Assembly: GCF_928368155.1 (NCBI RefSeq)
Contig: NZ_CAKMRU010000001.1
Span: 564,001 to 628,000 of the forward strand
Origin: Anaerococcus ihuae
GTDB taxonomy: Bacteria; Bacillota; Clostridia; Tissierellales; Peptoniphilaceae
Direction: 5' to 3'
Length of the DNA: 64,000 nt
Positions 1 through 10,552 of the stretch are shown piece after piece; positions within the stretch are counted from its first letter, which is position 1; each line of letters begins with the position of its first letter. The notes under the pieces were generated by a model. It was given only the letters and a program-made list of their open reading frames with translations. It ran no database searches and was not told where the DNA came from. The position numbers and the translations under genes were made by a program.

Positions 1-1719
<1,719 letters not shown>

Positions 1720-1721
<2 letters not shown>

Positions 1722-1770
1722 AAGCTTTTCTAGATTGTTAAAAACAACAGTCTAAAAAAGCTTTTTTTTT
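1720..1770. terminator. Bidirectional Rho-independent terminator between yajC and the symporter gene
   Basis: An imperfect stem pairs AAAAGCTTTTCTAGA with TCTAAAAAAGCTTTT around a short A-rich loop and is followed by a run of ten T on the plus strand. It sits between convergent genes and overlaps both stop codons. Confidence 0.8.
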
Positions 1771-3152
1771 TAATTATTTTTAAGTAAAAAATTATATTCA
1801 TCAGGACTTTTTCTTATTTTTTCAGGATCTTTAAAAAAGTCTTTACTTAATTTTACAACAGTTGGTGCAAGATTTATTAGGGCATATAGGTTAGGAAGTG
1901 CCATAAAACCATTTAATATATTTGCAACAATCCAAACAAGCCCAAGATCCATATTTGCTCCAAGAAATACAAATATAACGTAAAGAATTCTATAAGGAAT
2001 AATAATTTTTTCTCCAAACAAATATCTAAGAGCAGTTTCTCCATAATAAGCCCAGCCTAAAATTGTAGAAAAAGCAAAAAGACTTAAACCTATACTAACA
2101 ATTAAACTTCCAAGGCTAGATCCTGTTGCAAATGCTCTTGCAACAAGGCTTGCTGCATTTTTTGTATCACTTATATCAACATTTGTAGAAAGAATTACAA
2201 GGGCTGTCATTGTACAAATTATAATAGTATCGACAAAAACTTCACTAATTCCCCAAAGACCTTGACGAACTGGATGGTCTGTTGATGCACAAGCATGAGC
2301 CATTGGAGATGAACCAAGACCAGCTTCGTTTGTAAAAACTCCTCTTGCAACTCCTGCAGAAATAACAGCTTTTATAGAAAGTCCAGCAAAAGATCCTCCA
2401 AGACTTTTTGGATTAAAAGCTCCAACAAAAATAGCTTTAAAAGCTGGTAAAATATTTTCTTTGTTTAAAAATAAAATCCATAAACAACCAATTATGTATA
2501 AAAAAGACATAAATGGAACCAATTTTTCTGTAACTTTTGTAATAGAATTAATTCCACCAACTATAACTATTCCTGCCAAAATGCACAAAACAAATCCAAT
2601 TATAATTTTATTTATACCAAATGAATCGTGCAAAACTCCAGAAATAGCATTAGCTTGAGTAGAATCTCCAATACCAAAAACGGCAATTCCAGCAAAAATA
2701 GCAAAAGTTTTTGCAAGCTTTTTGTTATTTAAACCTTTTTCGATATAATACATAGGTCCGCCAACATATTGTCCGTTTTTCTTTTCCCTATAGGCAAGGG
2801 CCAAGGTAACCTCAGAAAATTTTGTTGCCATACCCAACAAAGCTGCAAGCCACATCCAAAAAATTGCACCAGGTCCACCTAAAATTATAGCAAGAGACAC
2901 ACCTACTATATTTCCAGTTCCTACAGTAGCTGCAAGTGCAGTAGCCAAGGCACCAAAAGGACTTATGTCACCTTTATGATTTTCACTTGGTTTTTCAAAA
3001 ATTTTTCCAAGAGTATTTTTAATTGCATATGGTAATTTTCTAAATTGTATAGCCTTTGTTTTTATACTTATGTAAATTCCTGTGCCAACTATTCCGACTA
3101 TTAAAGGAAAGCCCCACAATAAATTTTCAAAACTTTTTAATAATTCAATCAT
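1770..3152 (-). CDS. Alanine/glycine:cation symporter (AGCS family)
   Basis: A 460-residue polytopic membrane protein of the AGCS (DagA/AlsT) family, which imports alanine or glycine with Na+ or H+. Diagnostic stretches are GTGNIVGVSLAIILGGPGAIFWMW, GGPMYYIEKGL, VFTNEAGLGSSPMAHA and GWAYYGETALRYLFG, all in the usual order across about 10-11 helices. I place the start at the ATG 3150-3152 because GGAG lies 6 bp upstream; an in-frame TTG 12 bp further out overlaps that ribosome site. It is a single gene, convergent to yajC and divergent from recJ. The exact amino acid cannot be told from sequence. Confidence 0.93.
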   Translation of the reverse strand: MIELLKSFENLLWGFPLIVGIVGTGIYISIKTKAIQFRKLPYAIKNTLGKIFEKPSENHKGDISPFGALATALAATVGTGNIVGVSLAIILGGPGAIFWMWLAALLGMATKFSEVTLALAYREKKNGQYVGGPMYYIEKGLNNKKLAKTFAIFAGIAVFGIGDSTQANAISGVLHDSFGINKIIIGFVLCILAGIVIVGGINSITKVTEKLVPFMSFLYIIGCLWILFLNKENILPAFKAIFVGAFNPKSLGGSFAGLSIKAVISAGVARGVFTNEAGLGSSPMAHACASTDHPVRQGLWGISEVFVDTIIICTMTALVILSTNVDISDTKNAASLVARAFATGSSLGSLIVSIGLSLFAFSTILGWAYYGETALRYLFGEKIIIPYRILYVIFVFLGANMDLGLVWIVANILNGFMALPNLYALINLAPTVVKLSKDFFKDPEKIRKSPDEYNFLLKNN

Positions 3153-3293
3153 TTTTTTCTCCAAAAAAAATTATTTTTTATTATTTTATTTCTATTTTTA
3201 TAAAATTCAAAATAATTTATAAATTATCAAAATTTTACATTTTTATAATGTTTTTTCATGATTCTACCTATATCTTTATATTGATTCTAAAAA

Positions 3294-3302
3294 TGGTATA
3301 AT
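3294..3302 (+). promoter_or_regulatory. Extended -10 promoter for recJ
   Basis: TGGTATAAT gives a perfect extended -10 (TG-n-TATAAT) 22 bp before the recJ ATG, with no good -35 at the normal distance. Confidence 0.6.
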
Positions 3303-3323
3303 TTATTCATAAGAGAGGGAATT

Positions 3324-5054
3324 ATGACCAAGTGGTATATATATAATAAGAAAAATAATTATTTAGCAAATTTAAAAAATAAAAATATTACCAAATTAGA
3401 AGCGTTAATACTTGCAAATAGAGATATTGTAGAGGCAGATCTTGTAGAAAGTTTTATAAATCCAAGCCTTGATAAACTTCACGACCCATATTTATTAAAG
3501 GATATGAAAAAAGCCATTGATATAATTATTGAAACAATGGAAGATGGTGAATCTATAAGAGTATTTGGAGATTATGATCAAGACGGAATAAGCTCAACTA
3601 TGACACTTCTTGATGGTTTATTATATTTTTATGATGATATAAGCTATGACATTCCAGATAGGATTATAGATGGGTATGGAATTAGCGATAGGATGATTGA
3701 TAGGGCGATTGAAGACAGGGTAAGTCTTGTAATTACTTGTGATAATGGAATCACTGCAATAGATCAAGTCAAAAAATTAAAAGAAAATAATATAAAAGTT
3801 ATAGTAACTGACCACCACCAAGTTTCAAAAGTGGAAGATGGAGAATGGATAAAGCAAATTTTACCTGAAGCTGACTGTGTTATAAATCCTAAAAGGTTAG
3901 ACAATACCTATCCATTTGATGATTTGTGCGGGGCAGGTGTTGCTTTCAAATTAATGCAAGCTTTATACCAAAGACTTGAGGGAGATTTAGATTATTTATA
4001 TGGTCTTTTGGAATATGTCGCTATGGGAACGGTTTGTGATATTGTTTCTTTAACTGATGAAAACAGGATTTTTGTAATAGAGGGTTTAAAAAGAATAAAT
4101 AATACAGAAAAATTAGCTATAAAAGCCTTGGTTGAGGAAAATTCTTGGAATAAAGAAGTAAATGCATACACCTTAGGCTTTATAATTGGTCCTTGTATGA
4201 ACGCAACGGGAAGACTTTCTACTGCAAAACTTGCAATAGATATGCTAATGGAAGATGATATAGAAAAAATCCACACTTATGCAAAAAAACTGGTAAGTTT
4301 AAACAATGAAAGAAAAGATTTAACAAATATCGGTCTTGAAAAAACTCTAGAGATTATAAAAAATAAAAAATATTATAAAGATGACATTATTATTGTAGAT
4401 GTAGATAATATTGAAGAAAGTGTTTGTGGAATTATAGCAGGAAGAATTAAAGAAAAATTCAACAAACCAACTATAATTATGACTGAATCAAATGATAAGG
4501 GAGTATTAAAGGGATCTGGTAGGAGTATTGAAGCCTATAATATTTATAAGGAAGTCTTTGAAATAAAGGATTTGCTTGAATCTTTCGGGGGACACCCTAT
4601 GGCATGCGGGCTTTCAATAAAAAAAGATAAGGTAGATGAATTTAGACAAAAACTTAACGAAAAGTCTAAATTAAAAAATGAAGATTTTGAAAATGTAATA
4701 AATATTGATGCTCAAATTTCAGTTGAAAAACTATCACTTGAATTTGCTCAAAGTTTAGAAAGATTAGAGCCTTTTGGTAAAGATAATCCAAAGGCAAAAT
4801 TTGCAGATAAAAATCTCCAAATTAAAAATCTAAATATGATAGGAAAAAATAACAACACAATGAAAATGACCCTAAATAAAAATGGTCGTGATATTGAAGC
4901 TATAATGTTTAATGCAAAAAAAGAATATAAATTTTTAAATGATAAATTTGATTCAAATATTTTAGGAAATAAAATTGATGCTGTCTTTTATCCGGACATA
5001 AATGAATTTAGGGACCAAAAAAAATTACAATTAAGGTTGATTGATATAAGGTAG
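3324..5054 (+). CDS. recJ: Single-stranded-DNA-specific exonuclease RecJ
   Basis: RecJ is the 5'-3' ssDNA exonuclease of RecF-type recombination and mismatch-repair excision. The 576-residue protein has the DHH phosphoesterase core: GDYDQDG at 82-88, TCDNG near 138-142, VTDHHQV with DHH at 163-165, then GPCMNATGR and the DHHA1 motif SFGGHPMACGLSI in the second half, and a C-terminal OB-like region. The ribosome site AGAGAGGGA precedes the ATG. It heads a run with rel and dtd, as in many Firmicutes. Confidence 0.96.
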   Translation: MTKWYIYNKKNNYLANLKNKNITKLEALILANRDIVEADLVESFINPSLDKLHDPYLLKDMKKAIDIIIETMEDGESIRVFGDYDQDGISSTMTLLDGLLYFYDDISYDIPDRIIDGYGISDRMIDRAIEDRVSLVITCDNGITAIDQVKKLKENNIKVIVTDHHQVSKVEDGEWIKQILPEADCVINPKRLDNTYPFDDLCGAGVAFKLMQALYQRLEGDLDYLYGLLEYVAMGTVCDIVSLTDENRIFVIEGLKRINNTEKLAIKALVEENSWNKEVNAYTLGFIIGPCMNATGRLSTAKLAIDMLMEDDIEKIHTYAKKLVSLNNERKDLTNIGLEKTLEIIKNKKYYKDDIIIVDVDNIEESVCGIIAGRIKEKFNKPTIIMTESNDKGVLKGSGRSIEAYNIYKEVFEIKDLLESFGGHPMACGLSIKKDKVDEFRQKLNEKSKLKNEDFENVINIDAQISVEKLSLEFAQSLERLEPFGKDNPKAKFADKNLQIKNLNMIGKNNNTMKMTLNKNGRDIEAIMFNAKKEYKFLNDKFDSNILGNKIDAVFYPDINEFRDQKKLQLRLIDIR

Positions 5055-5062
5055 GTGATATT

Positions 5063-7240
5063 ATGGCAAAAGATTTTCAAAAAGAATTTTTAAAATTTAA
5101 GGAAATTGTTCTAAAAAATAATGAAAATGCTAATCTTAATTTAATAAAAAAAGCATATGATTTTGCTGAGTATCATCACAGGGGTCAAAAAAGAAACTCT
5201 GGAGAAGATTATTTTATTCATCCAATCGTAGTTGCAGAGACTTTATCAAACATGCAATTAGATGATCAAACAATTTGTGCAGGTTTGATGCATGATGTTT
5301 TGGAAGATACTCCTGTTACAGAAGATCAAATGAAAGAACTTTTCGGTGAAGAAATTACTTTTTTGGTTGATGGTGTAACAAAGCTAAAAAAATTAAATTA
5401 TAAAACAAGAGAAGAGAAACAAGCTGAAAACATTAGAAAAATGGTCTTGGCAATGAGTAACGATGTAAGAGTTATTTTAATAAAACTTGCTGATCGTTTG
5501 CACAATATGAGAACTTTGGAATATAAGACTGAAAAAAAACAAAAGCAAACTGCAAGTGAGACCTTGGAAATATATGTTCCTCTTGCTCATAGACTTGGAA
5601 TTTATACAATGAAATGGGAGCTTGAAGATTTATGTTTTAGGTACCAAAAACCTGAAGAATACTATGAGCTTGCTCAAATGGTACACAACAAAAGAAGGGA
5701 AAGAGAAGCCTATATCAATGAAATTATTGATACTTTAAACAAGGCTCTTTCAACTTCAAAAATTAATTATGAAATTTCAGGTAGGCCTAAGGGTTTATAT
5801 TCAATTTATAAAAAGATGAGTAGAAATAAGATTGAATTTAATGAAATTTACGATATGACAGCTGTTCGAGTTTTGGTTGATACGGTTGCAGATTGTTATG
5901 AAGTTTTAGGAAAAGTTCATTCAATTTGGAGGCCAATACCAAATAGAATTAAAGATTATATTGGCCAACCAAAACCAAATGGATATAGGTCCTTGCATAC
6001 AACTGTTTTTGGTGAAGATTCAAAGCCTTTTGAAGTTCAAATAAGAACAAGGCAAATGCATTATGAATGTGAATATGGTATAGCAGCTCACTGGAAATAC
6101 AAAGAAAATAAGAGTAAATCAACTGAATTTGATGAAAAACTCACCTTTATAAGGCAAATTATGGAATGGCAAAAAGAAGGCGGTAAGGATGTTGATAGTA
6201 AGGAATTTCTTGACACCTTGAAAGGAGATTTTTTCTCAAAAGAAATATATATTTATTCACCAAAAGGTGAAATATATTCTTTGCCAGTAAATTCTTGTGC
6301 TATAGATTTTGCCTATAGAGTTCATACAGAAGTTGGAAATAAATGTGTTGGAGCAAAAGTTAATGGGAAAATCGTTCCTTTTTCTCATAAACTAAACACA
6401 GGTGATGTTGTAGAAATTCTTACAAGCAAAAATTCACAAGGACCATCTAGAGATTGGCTTAATATGGTCCAATCTAACCAAGCCAAAAATAAAATCAAGC
6501 AATTTTTCAAAAGATATAGAAAAGAAGAAAATATTGAAATTGGAAAAGATTCTTTATTTAGGGAGCTTAGAAAAAATAAGGAAATTTATAAAAGAGATAT
6601 CAAGGATGAGTGGCTTGAAGAAATTGCAAATGATTTAGGATATCCAACAAAAGATGAAATGTTTGCATCAATTGGATTTGGAAAAACTAATACTGAGCAA
6701 ATAATTCAAAAATTAGTAAAAAAACACAAAGATGAATTGCCAAAACAAATTGAAGAAATTGATATTACAAGGACAAATAGCAAAAAATCTTTTTCAAATG
6801 AAGTAAGGGTGAGCGATCTTGATGATCAAGTAGATGTAAAATTTGCAAAATGTTGCAATCCAGTTCCAGGAGATCAAATCGTAGGATATATTACAAAGGG
6901 AAAGGGAATAAGTGTTCACGTTAGAAATTGTCCAAATATTACAAATTTAAAATCTCCAGAAAGATTAATTGATGTTTATTGGCAAAATAATTCTAATGAT
7001 ATCTTCCCAGTTAGAATTCAAATTACAACTAAAGACAAAACAGGAATGATTTTTGAAATAACAAAATTAATATCAGCTGAAAATGTAAGTATAGAAGCTA
7101 TGAATGTGAGAAGTAATGATAACCATGAAGGAATAATAGATCTTACAGTTTTGGTTCCAAATACAGAAAAATTGAATGAATTAATTATGAAATTAAAAAC
7201 AATAAAAATGATAGAAAGTATTTATAGGGTGAAAAGTTAA
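5063..7240 (+). CDS. rel: Bifunctional (p)ppGpp synthetase/hydrolase, Rel
   Basis: Long RSH enzyme (725 residues) that makes and degrades the stringent-response alarmones. Domains in order: HD hydrolase with HHRGQKRNSGEDYFIHP and the HD pair at 77-78 (MHDVLEDTP); synthetase domain with GRPKGLYSIYKKM and YDMTAVRV around 240-270; TGS domain from about 390 (IYIYSPKGEIYSLP); the zinc-finger region KFAKCCNPVPGD; and a C-terminal ACT domain from about 650. Both catalytic domains look intact. The gene lies 8 bp after recJ, and its stop overlaps the dtd start (TAATG). Confidence 0.96.
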   Translation: MAKDFQKEFLKFKEIVLKNNENANLNLIKKAYDFAEYHHRGQKRNSGEDYFIHPIVVAETLSNMQLDDQTICAGLMHDVLEDTPVTEDQMKELFGEEITFLVDGVTKLKKLNYKTREEKQAENIRKMVLAMSNDVRVILIKLADRLHNMRTLEYKTEKKQKQTASETLEIYVPLAHRLGIYTMKWELEDLCFRYQKPEEYYELAQMVHNKRREREAYINEIIDTLNKALSTSKINYEISGRPKGLYSIYKKMSRNKIEFNEIYDMTAVRVLVDTVADCYEVLGKVHSIWRPIPNRIKDYIGQPKPNGYRSLHTTVFGEDSKPFEVQIRTRQMHYECEYGIAAHWKYKENKSKSTEFDEKLTFIRQIMEWQKEGGKDVDSKEFLDTLKGDFFSKEIYIYSPKGEIYSLPVNSCAIDFAYRVHTEVGNKCVGAKVNGKIVPFSHKLNTGDVVEILTSKNSQGPSRDWLNMVQSNQAKNKIKQFFKRYRKEENIEIGKDSLFRELRKNKEIYKRDIKDEWLEEIANDLGYPTKDEMFASIGFGKTNTEQIIQKLVKKHKDELPKQIEEIDITRTNSKKSFSNEVRVSDLDDQVDVKFAKCCNPVPGDQIVGYITKGKGISVHVRNCPNITNLKSPERLIDVYWQNNSNDIFPVRIQITTKDKTGMIFEITKLISAENVSIEAMNVRSNDNHEGIIDLTVLVPNTEKLNELIMKLKTIKMIESIYRVKS

Positions 7241-7689
7241 TGAGAGCTATTGTACAGAAAGTAAAACAAGCAAGTGTAAAAGTTTCTGATGAGTTGATTT
7301 CAGAAATTGGACAAGGTTTATTGGTTTTTGTGGCAGTAACCGATTCTGATACTGAAAAAGATATTGATTATATTAAAAAGAAAATTGAAAAACTAAGAAT
7401 ATTTGAAGATGACCAAGGGAAAATGAACTTATCTGTAGAAGATGAGGGTGGAGAATTGTTAATTGTAAGCCAATTTACCCTATATGGAGATGCTAGAAAA
7501 GGAAATAGACCTTCTTTTATAAATTCATCTAGTGCCGAGAAGGCAGAAGAATATTATGAAATATTAATACAAAAATTAAAAGATGATGGATTTGATGTAA
7601 AAACTGGAAAATTCCAAACTCATATGGAAGTTTCATTGATAAATGATGGGCCTGTGACAATTCAATTAGATAGTGAAAGGTTATATTAA
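7240..7689 (+). CDS. dtd: D-aminoacyl-tRNA deacylase
   Basis: DTD hydrolyses D-aminoacyl-tRNAs, acting after aminoacylation as a chirality check. The 149-residue length is typical. Family motifs are MRAIVQKVKQASV at the N-terminus, SQFTLYGD in the middle, GNRPSF, and the Gly-cisPro motif NDGPVTI near residue 135. The start codon shares its A with the rel stop (TAATG), and the stop likewise overlaps the next start, so the three genes are translationally coupled. Confidence 0.96.
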   Translation: MRAIVQKVKQASVKVSDELISEIGQGLLVFVAVTDSDTEKDIDYIKKKIEKLRIFEDDQGKMNLSVEDEGGELLIVSQFTLYGDARKGNRPSFINSSSAEKAEEYYEILIQKLKDDGFDVKTGKFQTHMEVSLINDGPVTIQLDSERLY

Positions 7690-8294
7690 TGCATATAAGA
7701 AAAATAACAGAAGGACCGATGATGGCAAATTCTTATGTGGTTTTTGATGATGAAAACAATGGATTTTTGATTGATCCAGTTTATCCAAGCGGAAAAATTG
7801 AAAATTATATAGATAAGAATAAAATTAATATAGGATTTATTTTGTTAACTCATACACATTTTGACCATGTATTGGGACTTGAATATTTTAAAAATAAATT
7901 AAATGTAAAAGTTTATGCAAGCGAGGACAGTAAGGATATAGCAAATGATCCAGATTATAATTTGTCTAGAGGATATTGTGATTTGGATTTGAAAATTGAT
8001 TTTTATTTAAAGGATGGAGAAGTTTTTTCTGAGTATAAGATAAAGGCTATAAAAACTCAAGGTCACAGCTTAGATTCAATGTCCTACAAAATAGATGATG
8101 ATATTTTTTCTGGAGATACCTTATTTAATTTATCAATAGGAAGAAGTGATTTTCCAGGTGGGAATTTTAATACATTAATAAATTCAATAAAAAATAAAAT
8201 TTTTATATACGATGACGATACAAAAATTCATCCAGGCCATGGAGAATCTACAAGTATCAAATTTGAAAAAGAAAATAATCCATTTTTAATTTAG
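7689..8294 (+). CDS. MBL-fold metallo-hydrolase, glyoxalase II-like
   Basis: A compact (201 residues) metallo-beta-lactamase-fold enzyme. The metal-binding signature THTHFDH is followed by GHSLDSMSY, the bridging Asp in SGDTLF, and a final His in HPGHGESTS. This is the YcbL/GloB2-like subgroup, which lacks the C-terminal substrate domain of true glyoxalase II. It is often found next to rel and dtd; its physiological substrate is not known from sequence. In related genomes hemZ and hisS usually follow; here aspS follows directly. Confidence 0.85.
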   Translation: MHIRKITEGPMMANSYVVFDDENNGFLIDPVYPSGKIENYIDKNKINIGFILLTHTHFDHVLGLEYFKNKLNVKVYASEDSKDIANDPDYNLSRGYCDLDLKIDFYLKDGEVFSEYKIKAIKTQGHSLDSMSYKIDDDIFSGDTLFNLSIGRSDFPGGNFNTLINSIKNKIFIYDDDTKIHPGHGESTSIKFEKENNPFLI

Positions 8295-8303
8295 GAGGTT
8301 TGT

Positions 8304-10061
8304 ATGGAATTTAAAAGAAGCCACATGTGTGGTGAGCTTAGAGAAGAAAATATTGGCGAAGAAGTAGTACTTATGGGCTGGGTTGCCAAAAAAAGAAATC
8401 TTGGATCTTTAGTTTTTATAGATCTTAGAGATAAAACTGGCATTACTCAAATCGTAACACGTGAAGATGATGAAGAAAATTATAAAACTGTAAAAGATGT
8501 GGCTGGTGAATATGTTCTTGAGGTAAAAGGAGAAGTAAGAGAAAGAGAATCTAAAAACCCAGATATACCTACAGGAAATATTGAAATAGTAGCTGAAAAA
8601 ATAAATATTTTAGATAAAGCAAAAACACCTCCTATTTATATAAAAGAAAATGACGATGTAAGTGAAACTTTAAAATTAAAATACAGATATCTTGATATGA
8701 GAAAACAATCAGTTCAAAAAAATCTAAAATTAAGATCTGATATTGTAAGAAGTATGAGAGAATATATGTATGATAATAAATTTACAGAAGTTGAAACACC
8801 ATTTTTAACAAAACCAACTCCAGAAGGAGCAAGAGATTATTTGGTTCCATCAAGAGTAAACCAAGGTAAATTTTATGCTTTGCCACAATCTCCTCAATTA
8901 ATGAAACAATTGTTGATGATTGGTTCTTTAGATAGGTATTTTCAAATTGTAAAATGTTTTAGAGATGAAGATTTAAGAGCAAACAGACAACCAGAATTTA
9001 CACAACTTGATATTGAGATGAGTTTTGCTAATCAAGATGATGTAATAAAAGTAAACGAAGGATTATTAAAGACACTTTTTGATAAATTTACTGATTATGA
9101 TTTAAAATTACCAATTCCAAGAATGGATTATTCAGAAGCTATGAATTCATACGGTTCTGATAAACCGGATTTAAGATATGGTTATAAGATTAATGATATT
9201 TCAGAAATATTTAAAGATTCAGATTTTAAAGTTTTTACAGACAATATTAAAGAGGGACATTCTGTAAGAGCAATCAATTTTAAAGGACAAGCTTCAAATT
9301 ACTCAAGAAAGCAATTAGACAAATTAACTGATTTTGTAAAAGATTACGGACTTAAAGGCTTAAGTTTTATTAAATTTAATAATAAAGATGATATAAATTC
9401 ATCAATTAAAAAATTCTTAACTGAAGAAATCGTTGAAAATTTGATAGAAAAATTAGATATTTCTGACAATGATTTAATTTTAATTGGAGCTGATAAGGAT
9501 AAAACTGTTCTTGAAGGACTTGGAGCATTAAGAAGAAAGGTTGCAAAAGATCAAAATCTTTATGAAAAAGAATATGCTTTTTGTTGGGTTGTAAACTTCC
9601 CTATGTTTGAATATAGCGAAGAAGAAGATAGGTATGTTTCTCAACACCATCCATTTACAATGCCAAATGAAGAAGATATTGATTTACTATTAACAGAACC
9701 TGAAAAAGTAAGAACTCAAGCCTATGATATTGTAATAAACGGAGATGAAATGGGCGGAGGTTCTGTAAGAATAAATAATCAAGAACTACAAGAAAAAGTA
9801 TTTAAGGCTTTAAAATTATCTGATCAAGATATAGAACAAAAATTTGGTTTCTTTATTGAAGCTTTACAATATGGAACACCTCCTCATGCAGGACTTGCTT
9901 ATGGACTTGATAGACTGGTAATGTTATTTGCTAAAACTGATAATATAAAAGATATAATAGCATTTCCAAAAACTCAATCAGCAACTTGTCCATTAACTCA
10001 AGCTCCAAGTATAGTCGATGAAAAAAGTTTAAATGAATTAAGTATAGAGGTAAAAGAATAG
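8304..10061 (+). CDS. aspS: Aspartyl-tRNA synthetase
   Basis: Class II synthetase that charges tRNA-Asp. The 585-residue length fits the bacterial type: N-terminal OB-fold anticodon domain (about 1-110), class II core with motif 2 FRDEDLRANRQPEFTQLDIEM, the bacterial GAD insertion (about 290-410), and motif 3 GLAYGLDRLVML near the end followed by IIAFPKT. A strong AGGAGG lies 7 bp before the ATG. Whether it is discriminating or also charges tRNA-Asn cannot be decided by eye. hisS, its usual partner, is absent. Confidence 0.96.
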   Translation: MEFKRSHMCGELREENIGEEVVLMGWVAKKRNLGSLVFIDLRDKTGITQIVTREDDEENYKTVKDVAGEYVLEVKGEVRERESKNPDIPTGNIEIVAEKINILDKAKTPPIYIKENDDVSETLKLKYRYLDMRKQSVQKNLKLRSDIVRSMREYMYDNKFTEVETPFLTKPTPEGARDYLVPSRVNQGKFYALPQSPQLMKQLLMIGSLDRYFQIVKCFRDEDLRANRQPEFTQLDIEMSFANQDDVIKVNEGLLKTLFDKFTDYDLKLPIPRMDYSEAMNSYGSDKPDLRYGYKINDISEIFKDSDFKVFTDNIKEGHSVRAINFKGQASNYSRKQLDKLTDFVKDYGLKGLSFIKFNNKDDINSSIKKFLTEEIVENLIEKLDISDNDLILIGADKDKTVLEGLGALRRKVAKDQNLYEKEYAFCWVVNFPMFEYSEEEDRYVSQHHPFTMPNEEDIDLLLTEPEKVRTQAYDIVINGDEMGGGSVRINNQELQEKVFKALKLSDQDIEQKFGFFIEALQYGTPPHAGLAYGLDRLVMLFAKTDNIKDIIAFPKTQSATCPLTQAPSIVDEKSLNELSIEVKE

Positions 10062-10072
10062 AGGTAGGATTC

Positions 10073-10486
10073 ATGCAAACTATTAGCAAAAAAGGAATAG
10101 TTGTAGAAAATTTAAATGGAAATGTAAAAGTAATGATTCAAAGAGATTCAGGATGTGGATCTTGTTCTTCATGCGGTGGTTGTGAAATAAAACCATCATA
10201 TTATACTACATTTACCAATGAGGATTTTAATCCTGGTGATTTTGTATATCTAGATTCTGATATAAAAACTGTAAATAAACTTTCTTATTTTACTTATTTG
10301 TTCCCAGTTTTTATGATGATTACAGGAGCTGTTTTGGCAAACACTGTTTTTAAAGATAGATTTCTAGATAATAATTTGCTTACTGTTTTATTTATATTTT
10401 TATTTTTGTCCCTTTCTATATTTATATTAAGAATAATGGATAAAGGATATGAAAATAAGGATATAATTACAATAAGAAAGGCTTAA
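10073..10486 (+). CDS. RseC/MucC-like membrane protein with Cys4 cluster
   Basis: A 137-residue protein: an N-terminal small beta domain with four evenly spaced cysteines at 28, 31, 34 and 37 (C-x2-C-x2-C-x2-C), then two predicted membrane helices (about 71-92 and 101-120). This is the layout of the SoxR-reducing/RseC family, which binds redox centres and is linked to Rnf complexes or sigma-E control in other phyla. No rnf, soxR or rpoE gene is nearby, so its partner here is unknown. Ribosome site GAGGTAGG; the gene ends an operon just before a terminator. Confidence 0.75.
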   Translation: MQTISKKGIVVENLNGNVKVMIQRDSGCGSCSSCGGCEIKPSYYTTFTNEDFNPGDFVYLDSDIKTVNKLSYFTYLFPVFMMITGAVLANTVFKDRFLDNNLLTVLFIFLFLSLSIFILRIMDKGYENKDIITIRKA

Positions 10487-10487
10487 T

Positions 10488-10530
10488 ATAGATAAGGTTA
10501 GCTCTGCCTAACTTTATCTATTTATTTATC
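10488..10530 (+). terminator. Terminator after the RseC-like gene
   Basis: A 14-bp stem (ATAGATAAGGTTAG paired with CTAACTTTATCTAT, one G-T pair) encloses a 6-nt loop and is followed by TTATTTAT. The T tract is interrupted but the stem is long. Confidence 0.7.
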
Positions 10531-10552
10531 TTAAATTAAAATGGAGAAAAAT

